From Miscanthus floridulus (taxonomy: Eukaryota; Streptophyta; Magnoliopsida; Poales; Poaceae): a stretch of DNA of 64,000 bases. Both the position numbers and the translations under genes were made by a program. This document shows, piece by piece, positions 22,457 through 33,571 of this stretch. The stretch spans positions 100,055,792 to 100,119,791 of the forward strand of contig NC_089584.1 in the NCBI RefSeq assembly GCF_019320115.1, in the 5' to 3' direction. Within the stretch, counting starts at the first letter, position 1, and each line of letters opens with the position of its first letter. The notes beneath the pieces were generated by a model. It did no database searches, was not told where the DNA came from, and saw only the letters and a list, made by a program, of their open reading frames with translations.

Positions 22457-24352
22457 TGAAAGGTCCTAATGGCTAGAGGGGGGTGAATAGCCTATTAAAA
22501 ATATTCTACAACAACACTAAGGCAAGTGATTAGTAAATAAGATGACGAAGCAAATTTTGCGCTAGCACTATACTTGTGTTGCAAGCCACCTACCCAATTC
22601 TAAAATATATGATCTCTAGTATATCACAACAAGGCTAAGTCACTAATTTACACCTAGGTGAGCAAGCTAGCAAGAGAACTACAACTAAGAGCTACACTAA
22701 CTAGTTTCAATTACCACAAGGTCTACACAAGTAAAGGCACAATGTAATACAAGAGAGTGGTAGAGAGGTATACCGCCATGGCAAGTGATCAATCAATGAA
22801 TACCAATGAATTCCAAGGAGACAATCAAGACACAATGATTTTTCCTTCTAGGTTCACATGCTTGCTAGGAAGCTAGTCCCCGTTGTGGCGATTCACTCAC
22901 TTATAGGTTCATGCGCTAATTGGCATCACACACCAAATTCACAACCGGGTGCCGCACAACCAACACAAGATGAGGATCACACAAGCCACGAGCAATCCAC
23001 TAGAGTACCTTTTGGCTCTCCACCAGGGAAATGTCAAGAACCCCTCACAATCACCACGATCGGAGCCAAAGACAAGCACCTTCCTCCGCTCGATGATCCT
23101 TGCTGCTCTAAGCCATCTAGGTGGCGGCACCCACCAAGAGTAACAAGCAAATCCTGCAGTGAAACACGAACACCAAGTGCCTCTAGATGCAATCACTCAA
23201 GCAATGCACTTGGATTCACTCCCAATCTCACAAAGATGATGAATCAATGATGGAGATGAGTGGGAGGGCTTTGGCTAAGCTCACAAGGTTGCTATGTCAA
23301 TGCAAATGGCCAAGAGAATGAGCTAGAGCTGGACAAATGCCTTATATAGGCGTCCCCTCAAAATAGAGCCATTGGCTCTCTGCTGTCAGCTTCCACGACA
23401 TGACCGGACACGCCGGCCGGTTTGATTGGATGCACCACCTTAGAGTCCGGTCACTGATGCGCTGCCACGTGTCATCACAGTTCAACGAACACCGCATGAT
23501 CCCAATGGTCAACTTGATCACTCGCGCGGTTAAGTCAAGACCGGACACACTATGGAGATGACCGAACACACCCTCGCCTAGAGTCTAGTCACTTCTAGTA
23601 AGCATCCAGAGAGGCAAAATTGCCACTGGACGCGTTAGGTCACGCATGACCGGACGTGTCAATGAGTCTGGTCACCACTGCCTAGCTCTGATGCTTGCAT
23701 CAGCATATGTCATAGCCTGATAGGACGCAAGCCCTGCGCATCCAGTCACTTTCACTGTTTAGCGTCCGGTCAAAGGACTAAGGATGACCTTCACTGCATG
23801 CCACTGACTGGACACGACTACTGAGTTTGGCCGGAGCTAGAACAATGTTCGGTCACCTCGAGATAGCCACTTCTCAACTCCAACTTTGCCACCCTTGATC
23901 AAATGTGCCAACCACCAAGTGTATCACCTTGTGCATATGTGTTAGCATATTTTCATAAACATTTTCAAGGGTATTAGCACTCACTAGAATCTAAATGCAT
24001 ATGCACTGAGTTAGAACATCTTGTGGCACTTTGATAACTGCATTTCAATATGAGTTTCACCCCTCTTAATAATACGGCTATCGATCCTAAATGTGATCAC
24101 ACTCGCTAAGTGTCTCAATCACCAAACCAAAAAAGCTCCTATCAAGTTTCACCTTTGCCTTGAGCTTTTTGTTTTTCTCTTTCTTCTTTTCCAAGCTGAG
24201 CATTTGATCATCACCATGGTCACACCATCATCATGATCTTCACCACTTGCTCCACTACTTGTAATATGCTACCTATCTCATGATCACTTTGATAAACTAG
24301 GTTAGGACTTAGGGTTTTTCATCAATTCACCCAAACCAAACTAGAGCTTTTA
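22457..24352 (-). repeat. C1 5' LTR (in element sense)
   Basis: On the plus strand it runs from TGAAAGGTCCTAATGG to CTAGAGCTTTTA (terminal CA decayed to TA). It aligns along its whole length with 9088-10974. In the first 175 bases I count roughly one difference per 15, mostly transitions. Immediately inside it lies G2 gag, not a primer-binding site. Confidence 0.9.
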
Positions 24353-24664
24353 GTGGTTGGCTGAGGAAAGGAGATTACCGCCGTACCCCTAGCTCTTGTA
24401 TAGCATTTACCAGCTAGTGTCTGACCCTAATGTAATTCCACCGCATCTCCGGGTATGGCCAATAAATGCCTAGAGTGCTCGTGTAAGAAGGGAGCTGCAC
24501 TTTTTTGGACAAATCAATGGACATTTAATTCGCTATTTTTCATCTCCTCGGTATCCTGTACCCTCGCCCATCCCTTCATGTTAGTCTAGTCACTCACCTG
24601 TGGGAACCCTTAGCCTCTCCCCCGTGTCCTTCAATGAGGGTGAGAGGCTAGGAGTGACCCCACA
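24353..24664 (+). repeat. G1 5' LTR, second part
   Basis: Resumes with GTGGT (the duplicated target), then matches the 3' LTR to its end at ...GTGACCCCACA. The TATA-like CCTATAAATGCC of the 3' LTR is CCAATAAATGCC here. Confidence 0.9.
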
Positions 24665-24684
24665 GTTGGCATCATCTGGGGGGA
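24665..24684 (+). other. G1 primer-binding site region
   Basis: GTTGGCATCATCTGGGGGGA follows the 5' LTR end directly, as expected for a tRNA primer site of this group. The exact tRNA is not assigned. Confidence 0.6.
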
Positions 24685-24710
24685 CCCTAGTCCGCCACTC
24701 CTCGAAAACA

Positions 24711-26237
24711 ATGGCAACAACTAGAACAAACACCCAAAAGGCACACCGTGAGGGTCGGACCCGGTAGTAGGAACCTCTGCAAGCAGGGCCAGTGGGACTC
24801 TGGTACTCCAACCTATCGCTCAACCGATGAGAACATAGCTCGAGTCAGATGGGCCGAGGCTTTCGAAGCTGGAGCCAACCGCGAACCCGAACCATCCAGA
24901 ACAGAAGAAACTAGCCACGTACCAAAAGATGATGATGAAGATGTAGAGGCAAGAGGCCTCGAGGCCCTAAACCAAATGCATGAGGAGCTCCAGGAGAAAA
25001 GGCATCGAGTTGAAGCCCACCAGAGGTAGGCACGCCTGCAAGTGATAAGGTAGATGAAGCCAGGGAGCAACTCAGGCAAATGAATGAGTACCTAGCTTCG
25101 ATCAAAGCTAACCCAAACTATCTACCCAAACAGCATGACTTGCCACCTCCGCCCCACCCAAATCCACCTCTGCTCCACCTGAACCCACCCCCTCCACCAC
25201 CACCACCTTGTTTTCACCAAATCTACCCAAAATACATTCCCCCAGCCGTACAACAACACCATAGAAACCAACCTCCGCCAATGCCATACGACCCAAAATC
25301 CCCAATGACCCAGTTACTCCAAACCAGAAACTAGCCACTTGAGTACAAACCACAAAACCTACCAAGGTATGACGGAAGCAAAGACCCTCGCCAATTCATA
25401 ATGAGCTACGAAGCGGCAGTGGCAGCAGCAGGCGGGGATGAGTATACCATGGTGAAGTCCTTCGTGATTATAGCAAGGGACATTGCCCAAAGCTGGTACA
25501 ACAACCTCCCACTAGGCTCGATAGATTCCTAGGGGAGCCTCCACGAAAAACTATGCAACAATTTCAAAGGTATCAGCCCTTCGGCAACCAATCCCATAGA
25601 ATTATTCACCTGCACTCAAGCCAAAAAAGAACCCCTCCGAGACTTCTGGCAAAGATTCATCTAGCTCAGAGCGAGGACACCAAACATAACAGATGATGTA
25701 GTGATCCTAGTAGCAGTCAATGGGGTAAGACTAGGGCCATGTTCCCCGAGGCTAGCACGGAAGCCACCAAAAACCATTGTAGAGTTACACGAGGTCATGG
25801 ATAAGTACATCAGATCAGACACTATCTTCCATTCGAAGACCAAGGCTTTGAAACCTCAAACATGCCAGCCTCCGAGGCCACCATGGCTCAACCAGTACCC
25901 TTGCAATGAACCAATCAACATGAATACCATAAAGTCCACACCTCTACAATGCCAAAGACAGCAACCAAGTCCAACATCTCAACAGACCTCCGCCAATAGC
26001 CAGAATGACAACAGAGACAATACCCAAAGCAGACCAAACCTGAGAGATCCAGCGAAGCTATACTACCATTTCTATGGACTAGGCAAAGGCCACTCGATAA
26101 TGCAATGTGCATGTTTCGTAAAGGGAAGAGAATATCAAGAAGCACAGCAAGCCGTCGCTTTAGGCCCACCAAAACATGTTAACTACACAAGGAGACAACC
26201 CACCCCCACAACTGCCCCATACCAATACACACTGTAA
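24711..26237 (+). pseudogene. G1 gag, broken
   Basis: The ATG at 24711 starts MATTRTNTQKAHREGRTR, then the frame breaks. Recognisable parts are an acidic coiled coil (LEALNQMHEELQEKRHR), a Pro-rich linker (25130-25280), the gag core (PRYDGSKDPRQFIMSYEAA, QSWYNNLPLGSIDS, LRDFWQRF) and a decayed zinc knuckle near 26058-26125 (LGKGHSIMQC, first Cys apparently Tyr). Several stops are TAG for Trp or Gln, for example after GSIDS and after FWQRFI. Confidence 0.85.
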
Positions 26238-26608
26238 ACTACTGCATCCTCTTGCAACAACATCCTTAGCAATACCCAACCTTCGCCGGCTACAATCCCT
26301 CCTATCACCATTACAACACCTACGACAACCCCCAGCCATCGTACGGCTACAACAATCGCTCCAACAGCCAACCATACATGGTTACTCACCCACCCACCCC
26401 ACCACAAATACAAAGCCAACACCTAGCATTACCACTACCACCCCCACCACCACCAATCTAGCCACAACAATAGCAAGTAAAACCAAAACCCGTGAGCCAA
26501 CCCATTCAAACAACAATCAACAACCCAGCCTCAACCTTCGGTGTGATACTTGCAATCACCGAAGGATCCAACGACGATCATAGCAACAAGAGATAGCACA
26601 AAGAGCAT
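26238..26608 (+). other. G1 gag-protease linker, low complexity
   Basis: ACC/CAA-rich sequence encoding Pro/Thr-rich residues in the sense frame, with stops. No domain seen. Confidence 0.5.
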
Positions 26609-27154
26609 ATGAGGCGAGTACACCACCTAGCCAACAAAGGGCCACACAAGAACTCGCAATGGTCTCACATCCCAATAACCTTCGACGGCACGTATCTCCA
26701 ACTAAAAGGCTACCCTCACACCGATGCCATGGTCATCGAGACAAACCTAGCTAGTTGGGTAGTAATAAGGATTTTGGTCAACACTGGTAGCTCTGCCGAC
26801 ATCCTATTTGATTCAACCTTTGACAACATGAAATTAGACAGAAATCTTCTCCAGCCGGCTGGACGCCCGCTATACGGATTCGGGGGCAAACAAGTGAAAG
26901 CCATAGGCAAAATCAAACTCCCAGTAACCTTCGATGAGAAAAGCAACAGCAGGATAGAGTACATAACCTTCAATGTGGTTGACATGCTATACAACTACAA
27001 TGCAATTTTCAGCCGAGGGGTCACAAACATTTTTAGTGTAGTCCTCCACCCAGGCTATCTTTGTATGAAGTTGCCCTCCGCCAGAGGCGTCATTGCCGTA
27101 TACGGCAACCAAGACCTTGCTAGAATAGCAGAACAAACAGTCACCCTAGGGTAG
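26609..27154 (+). pseudogene. G1 aspartic protease domain
   Basis: Retroviral-type protease of Ty3/gypsy pol. The active-site motif reads LVNTGSSADILF at residues 56-67 of this frame, whereas the family has VDTGSSADILF. The catalytic Asp is Asn at codon 26780-26782, a G-to-A change that should inactivate the enzyme. The frame ends at a TAG (27152-27154) after TVTLG, and sense coding continues beyond it. Confidence 0.9.
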
Positions 27155-27307
27155 AAAAATGTACACAACCTGGGCAAAGAAAACCCAAAAGTCAAGATAC
27201 CCTTACCAAACGAACCAAAACAACAAGTCAGGGCGAAGCTAGTAGAAGAAACCAAGAAAGTACCACTATTTGAAGGTAACACTAGCAAGCAGGTCATCAT
27301 CTCCGCT

Positions 27308-28141
27308 ATGTTGGATGGCAAAACCAAGGCTGACCTCATCCATTTCCTATGCGATGACAAAGACATCTTGGCATGGTCCGCAGAGGATCTCCGAGGGGTA
27401 GACAGGTCCATCATTGAGCACACCCTTGACATTGACAAAAATCAACCACCGATCAAGCAAAAACTTCACAAAATGTCTAAAGAAAGAAAACAGATAGCCA
27501 AGGCGGAGGTCCAAAGATTGCTCGACGCGGGGGTCATCCGACCAGTTAAATACCCAACTTGGCTATCAAATGTCATGCTAGTCAAAAAGAAAAATGGCAA
27601 GTGGAGAATGTGCGTTGATTTCACAAGCCTAAACAAAGTCTGCCCTAAGGATGATTTCCCATTACCAAGAATAAGCACCCTCGTAGATTCAGCAGTCGAT
27701 TGCCAGCTCCTGTCACTCCTGGACTATTTTTTAGGTTACCTTCAAATTTGGATGAAACAGAAAGACGAGGAAAAAACTAGCTTCATCACTCCTTTTGGAA
27801 CGTACTGCTTTAGAAGAATGGCAGAGGGGTTACGCAACACAGGGTCAACCTTAGCCCGCATGATAGCAAAAGTATTCAAAGAGGACAAAGCAATCTCAAC
27901 ATATGTCGACGATATCGTTGTACAAAGCAAGCTCAAACAAGAACACATCGAGGACCTCCGTAGAGCTTTCAACAACCTTCACAACGCGGGGCTCAAATTG
28001 AATCTAGAGAAATGCATATTTGGCATAAGCAAGGGAAAGTTGCTCGGTTGCCTCGTCTCAGCAAGAGGAATCAAGTCCAATCCAGAGAAAATTGACGCAA
28101 TCCTCAACATGGAACCCCCGACCTCAAGAAAGCTAGCATAG
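27308..28141 (+). pseudogene. G1 reverse transcriptase domain
   Basis: Contains VKYPTWLSNVMLVKKKNGKW, RMCVDFTSLNKVCPKDDFPL, and the polymerase site YVDDIVVQSK, all intact. The frame stops at 28139-28141 (TAG after RKLA), where RT should run on into the connection (RLAGRLAALNSFISR is visible right after). The C-terminal part of the domain is frame-disrupted. Confidence 0.92.
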
Positions 28142-29400
28142 AGGCTTGCAGGAAGACTAGCGGCATTAAATAGCTTCATTTCAAGGTCCACGGAGCAAGG
28201 GTCTCCCCTTCTTTGAAGTACTAAAAAACACAGATCCGTACAGCTAGGGACCCCAACAACAAAAGGCCTTAGAGGATTTGAAGGTCTATCTGCACAACCT
28301 AACAACCCTCGCCAGCCCCTAACCAGGTGAATCGCTCCTCCTATATGTCGTAGCCTTGCCACATGCCGTTAGTACAATACTAGTAAAAGAAAATCAATAA
28401 GAGCATCAGAAGAAGCAGCCACCGGTGTATTATGTATCCAAAATCCTCGATGGAGCAAAAAAGTTATATACATAAATGGAGAAGGTAGCATACGTAGTCA
28501 TCATGGCCTCTAGAAAACTGAAGCACTATTTCTAGGCGCACAAGATCACTATACCCTCAAGTTTCCCGCTTGACAACATCTTCAAGAACCTAGAAGACAT
28601 AGGTCGAATAGGAAAATGGGCCACCGAAATCAATGACTTCACAATAGGGTTCGTTAGGAGAAACACAATCAAATCTCAGGCCCTCGCAGACTTCTTGGCA
28701 GATTGGACCCCCGACACTCACAATACAGTGGAAGTTATAGAACCAATATGGACAATGCACATAGATGGAGCATAGGGATCAGCGGGAGCTAGAATAGCGG
28801 TAATCTTAACCTCGTTGTCTGGTATCAAACTCAGATATGCAGCGAGGCTAGAATTCCAATGCACAAACAACAGCATAGAATACGAAGCAATCATATTGGC
28901 TCTATCAAAGCTCTGTGCACTCTCAGCAAGGTGAGCAATCATCAAAACCGACTCCTAGGTCACCTCCAGCCACATTGAGAAAAGCTTCAAAGCTAGAGCA
29001 AAAGTACTTGCACACAGTCCGCAAGATCGAGGGTTTCTTCCTAGGAATCACGGCCAAACCAATCCTGATATCAGAGAACAATGAGGCTAACGAACTAGCA
29101 AAAGCTGCAACTCAAGGCATCACCTTACCCTTGGATGTTTTCTACGAGGTCATCAATCAACCCTCGATAGAGCTAAACATAAAAGCACCAAAGCTCATCA
29201 ACGCAATACACAGCGAAGATTGGAGGGTGCCCATAATAGCCTATCTCAAAGGATATCGTGAACCAGAAACCAAAGAGGAAGAAAAAAGGATGCAGCAAAG
29301 GTCACGAGGGTACAGAATCATCAATGATGAACTATACAAGGCTAGCATAACAGCACCACTGCTCAAGTGTGTCGCTTATAGTGAGGGAAAAATTTGTTAA
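28142..29400 (+). pseudogene. G1 RNase H domain and linker
   Basis: Broken frames keep MHIDGA (then TAG for Trp), LEFQCTNNSIEYEAIILALS, and IIKTDS, which match gypsy RNase H with its Asp-Glu-Asp residues. The last open part (28915-29400) holds the linker to integrase, including EANELAKAATQG and GYRIINDELY. Confidence 0.8.
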
Positions 29401-30411
29401 AGGAGATACACGAGGGTCCATGCGGTTCACACAACAGACCCAGGGCTCTAGTGGGCAAAGCGTTTAGACTAGGGTTTTACTAGCCAACAGCAATCAACGA
29501 CGCAGCCTCGCTAGTGCAGTATTGCGAAGGTTGCCAACTCTCAGCAACGGACTCAAATAAACTAGGGGCTCAAACCACCCTAATCTGCCCAACATGGCCT
29601 CTCCAGCGATGGGCAATGGACCTAGTTGGACCATTGCCAACAGCTCTAGGAAACCTCCGCTACGTGGTGGTCATCATCGAGTACTTCACCAAATGGATAG
29701 AAGCAAAGCCACTAGCTACAATAACCTCATAGACTGTCAAAAACCGCTTTGGAGTGCCAAGAGAACTAATAGTAGACAACAAAACTCAATTTGATAGCGA
29801 AGTATTCAAGGAGGTCTGCATGCAGATAGGAACAAAGTTGTGCTTTGCCTCGGTAAGACACCCTCAATCCAATGGCCTCATCGAAAGAGCGAATGGTATA
29901 ATCCTCTAAGGCATATCAAGAAGATTACACGCAGACCCAAGGGAAAATGGGCAGAGGAACTCACCTCAGTCATATGGTCACACAATCCCTCCGAATCAAG
30001 GGCAACAAAATTCACCGCCTTCAAACTACTCTTTGGAGAAGAGCCATCCTTCCAGAAGAGCTCACTCACAAATCACCAAGAGTGACCTTCGCAAAAGATG
30101 GAACAAGCACCCTCGACGAAGAACAGTTAACAAAAGACCTCGCAGAAGAACTCAGATGCCAAGCAGTCAACAATGTTTGCTTATACCAAGCTAAAAATGT
30201 CCAGTGGCGAGACAAGAAAGTGAAGCCCCACCAAATTAACACAGGAGATATGGTGCTAGTCAGAAAACAAAACGCAAAGATGGCGGGCAAGCTCCAACCA
30301 AAATGGGTAGGCCCATACTTGGCTACTCAAGCAAGCAGACCCGGAGCATATAATCTCCAAGACAGCGAGGGTAACCAACTACCTCACACTTGGAACATAG
30401 ACGATCTTTGA
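29401..30411 (+). pseudogene. G1 integrase domain
   Basis: YCEGCQLSATDSNK is the second half of the zinc site. The core follows: RWAMDLVGPLP (D), IVDNKTQF (D, with Lys where Gly is usual), and HPQSNGLIERANG (E), so the catalytic triad is present. The C-terminus reads KWVGPYLATQASRPGAYNLQ and ends in WNIDDL plus stop. Two TAG codons interrupt it. Confidence 0.88.
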
Positions 30412-30721
30412 AAATACTATCCCTAGCGGTGCCTTAGCATGCGCTCGCACAATATAATTTTCCTTTTTTTCATTCAACAATGTAAAAACTCAGCGCTGCA
30501 CTCTTTTTCCTTGCGAAGGGGCGCAAGATTTTTTAATGAGGCAGACGCTCTACCCTCTAATGTAATATTTATTCCCCAAAACTCCAACCTCCGCCGAAAT
30601 GGGTGAGTCAAGGCCAACCCACCTTCATCGACGAAAAAGCACAGGTAAAAATTTGTACCAAGCAGGGTCTCCAATCTATCAACCCCCGCTCGGTACAAAA
30701 CATTCCTCCAAACCTCACAAA
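30412..30721 (+). other. G1 post-pol spacer
   Basis: Non-coding. It includes GCAAACCCC-like fragments that resemble the array starting at 30722. Confidence 0.5.
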
Positions 30722-31150
30722 AGCAAACCCCACCCAACCTTAAGATAAAGACAGACGTGGAGGTCAAAAAAGTGAGCACCCTCATAAAGCGCCAGGGGCA
30801 CACAAAAGCAAACCCCACCCGACCTTAAGATAAGGACGGACGTGGAGGTCAAAACAAGTGAGCACCCTCGCAAAGCATCAGGGGCTCACAAAAGCAAACC
30901 CTACCCGACCTTAAGATAAGGACGGACATGGAGGTCAAAACAAGTGAGCACCCTCGTAAAACGCCAGGGGCTCACAAAAGCAAACCCCACCCAACCTTAA
31001 GATAAGGACGGACATGGAGGTCAAAATAAGTGAGCACCCTCAAAAAGCACTAGGGGCTCACAAAAAGCAAACCCCACCCACCCTTTAGATAAGGACGGAT
31101 GCGGAGGTAAAAACAATTCAGCACCCTCACAAAAATGCTAAGGGCTCACA
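30722..31150 (+). repeat. 86-base tandem array in G1
   Basis: Copies begin GCAAACCCCACCC at about 30723, 30808, 30894, 30980 and 31067, with a decayed sixth near 31150. Each contains CCTTAAGATAAGGACGGA, GAGGTCAAAACAAGTGAGCA and CAGGGGCTCACAAAA. It lies between pol and the extra sense gene. Confidence 0.9.
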
Positions 31151-31554
31151 ACGTAGACCCCCACATCCCCAAGACACAAAGACGGACATAGTGTCACCCA
31201 TCCTCAAAACAAAAGGACGGAAACGAGGGTCAAAGCGCGTGAACACCCTCATAAAGCAAAACAACCCTAACCGGAGAGCATCCTCGTACCGCCAACTCAA
31301 AATCCAACAACACAAAAATAAAAGGGGGCCCACAAGAACACTAAATCATTCGTCAAAATTCAAAAACAAGTCCAATCATCTCAAACGACGCATTCACTCC
31401 ACACACCAACCTCACCAACAAAACATATATCTCTCATAAACCAGCCACATTCACCACTACATCGAGAAACAAATCGACTAGGATTAAATGCTCCACCCAC
31501 CCAATCAACATTAAAAACAAACCACCACACCAAAATCCAACAGTCGGTTCACCC

Positions 31555-31562
31555 TATAAATA
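31555..31562 (+). promoter_or_regulatory. TATA box of the G1 extra sense gene
   Basis: TATAAATA in CACCCTATAAATACCACC, 76 bases before the ATG at 31638. The intervening A/C-rich leader looks like a plant 5' UTR. Confidence 0.55.
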
Positions 31563-31637
31563 CCACCCCAATCCACCCAATGGGTCGATCAGCAACCACA
31601 ACAACATATACAATCCTCAACCTCCCCACACTAAAAA

Positions 31638-32243
31638 ATGTCTCTCAAACCCCCAAACCCTCACAAGAGAAAAGCCCCGCCTAAAAAACCACCAGACCCC
31701 TCCCTCGACAATACAAATGACGGTACCACAAGAACAAACGTAACACTAGGGATATCTGGAATAATCTCATCCATGAGCCTAATCAACCTAGTCCCAAAGC
31801 CTAGAGCACTCGGGGGATACCGCAAGAAAAAATGTAACATCCCCCTGAGTGTTCCCTCGCCGCCAATCTCGAGCCCCGAAGCGAAGGGATCGTCAACACC
31901 TCCTATTGGAAGCTGGTGCATGCCAGCCAACACCTCCGCTCAATTATGCGAGCCTCAAGGATCGCATATATCTTGCAACCCTCGAGCAAAGGTTCAGTGG
32001 AAGCAAAGTTGACAAGGACTACGGCGCCGTCCACCAATAATTCAAGAGGAGGGGTTTCAATCCTACCCTCCTACAAGTGGGCAATCAGCCGCACGCCAAA
32101 GAAGCTTCGCTAAGAACATGAACATGAAGGCGCTCTAGGAGAAACTTGTGCTTAGAGCGGCGTGGAGCCTCGCGGGGTCCAAGCTCCACAAGAAGGAAAC
32201 CTATGACCCCCGCGGCCAACCAAAAATAGCAAGCCTCGCCTAA
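31638..32243 (+). pseudogene. Extra sense gene of G1 (unrecognised protein, broken)
   Basis: The ATG at 31638 starts MSLKPPNPHKRKAPPKKPPD, a basic Pro-rich N-terminus. After a frameshift around 31850-31900 the coding character continues in another frame as NYASLKDRIYLATLEQRFSG, SKVDKDYGAVHQ, then TAA for CAA, FKRRGFQSYPPTSGQSAA, then TAG for CAG, and EKLVLRAAWSLAGSKLHKK to a stop at 32241-32243. Reading through these gives about 200 residues. I do not recognise the family. A TATA box upstream suggests an independent transcript. Confidence 0.5.
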
Positions 32244-32450
32244 AAGAAAAAGGGGACATCGTTGCGCGTCAAGTTTAAAAAAACAAAAATAGCGAGCCTC
32301 GCCTAAAAGAAAAGGGGGCGTCGCTGGGCGTCAGTTTAAAAAAAAACAAAAAACAGCGAGCCTCGCCTAAAAGAAAAGGGGGCGTCGTTGCGCGTCAAGT
32401 TTTAGAATACGAAAAACAGCGAACCTCGCTAAAAAGGAGGCGTCGTCGTG
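32223..32450 (+). repeat. Tandem array of about 62 bases in G1
   Basis: Four copies of a unit containing AGCGAGCCTCGCCTAAAAGA and GGGGGCGTCGTTGCGCGTCA with an A-rich spacer. It starts at the 3' end of the extra sense gene. Confidence 0.85.
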
Positions 32451-32598
32451 AACCAAAGCGACAAGAAAGTCACACCATATCCTGACCCGTTAGTTAAACA
32501 ACACCAAATAATATTTACAACAACTGGAACCCTCGACGGGGCTCCCAACAGCACGTCAAAATTACAACAACAACCATTACATCGAGAAAAAACAGACT

Positions 32599-33261
32599 TC
32601 AAGTCGACCCCCGGCGCCGAAACTCCCAGACATCGGGAGCATCCTCTTCAAAACACACCTCATATGCCACCTCCCTCGCCATCTCCATAACTGTATTTTC
32701 AAGCACACACTCAACCAGTTCATCTGCTACACCCTCCACAAACTCAGCTACATCATCCACAACCACCTGCAAACCCTCAACCCCACCCGACCCCTCAACC
32801 TTTACAATTGGCACCCAAAGAATGGGTGCCGTAGGAACTAAAGGCAAATCACCTTCCAAAACCCTCGCGCGGTACATACGCCGATTGTCACGCTCATCAA
32901 GCTCCAACGGCTCTGGCTTTGGAACCTTCAACACTCCCTCGGCATCTAGACTCAGGCGCCCTCGCCCAAAAATAAAGTCTATAGCATCCTCATCATCAAC
33001 ATCATCCAACACCCACAAAGTAGACCTTGAACCAAAAAGCAAGCACTCGGACTAACGATTCGTAAGGTCCACGTTCCGCCAAAACCTACTCGTCTCCTGA
33101 TTTTTCATATCATATAAAGCAAGCTTCACCCACCAAAAATGATCGAACAAAAACGAGGAAAACTTAGACTTAGCACGCGCCCGTGATGCGCTAGAAATAA
33201 ATGTATCCTGACGATTTAACATTAGGGGCAAAACATCCAACACTTCACGCGTAGGCCCCAT
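32599..33261 (-). pseudogene. G1 antisense gene, distal exon or second antisense gene
   Basis: One minus-strand frame from MGPTREVLDVLPLMLNRQDT through FLFDHFWWVKLALYDMKNQE, a single TAG near 33052, then LLFGSRSTLWVLDDVDDEDA, an acidic C-terminus, and a stop at 32599. Same orientation as the antisense gene to its right. It is probably that gene's continuation, but no clean splice pair was found. Confidence 0.5.
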
Positions 33262-33571
33262 AGGAACCTACGCAATGAAGGCAACCGTTAATCACCAACC
33301 AAAAATAGACCCCCGTAGGGAGGCACACCAAATGTTTTCCAAAAGGTAATGCCATCCTTACTATGACGCACATGCGCATCAAACCTTCCATGTAGTATCG
33401 ACATACAAGGCTTCTGTAGCTGGCGCTCCATCAACTCGTGCTTCCTCAGTCCCAAGGCCTGCTTCAACCCCTTCGTGACCAACCCCAACAGCAATCTCGC
33501 TGGCGGATGCCTCGCCAATAGTAGATGCCGCGACCCTCGTGCTTGTTGAAGAGGTCCCTACCTTGCCAGTT

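Larger units (their letters stand above)
9088..24352 (-). mobile_element. C1: Ty1/copia (SIRE/Maximus-type) retrotransposon with nested pieces
   Basis: Two LTRs of about 1.9 kb (9088-10974 and 22457-24352) are flanked outside by a perfect GTGGT duplication (9083-9087 and 24353-24357). Genes run on the minus strand: gag, protease, integrase, a piece of RT, and RNase H. Integrase before RT is the copia order. A large gag with a coiled coil and long LTRs fits the SIRE/Maximus lineage. It cannot move: RT is mostly deleted, the primer-binding site is missing, and the frames carry stops. Confidence 0.9.

Noticed and set aside
27466..28362. Minus-strand frames opposite the G1 reverse transcriptase
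   Set aside because: Mirror frames of a conserved sense domain, with no family of their own.
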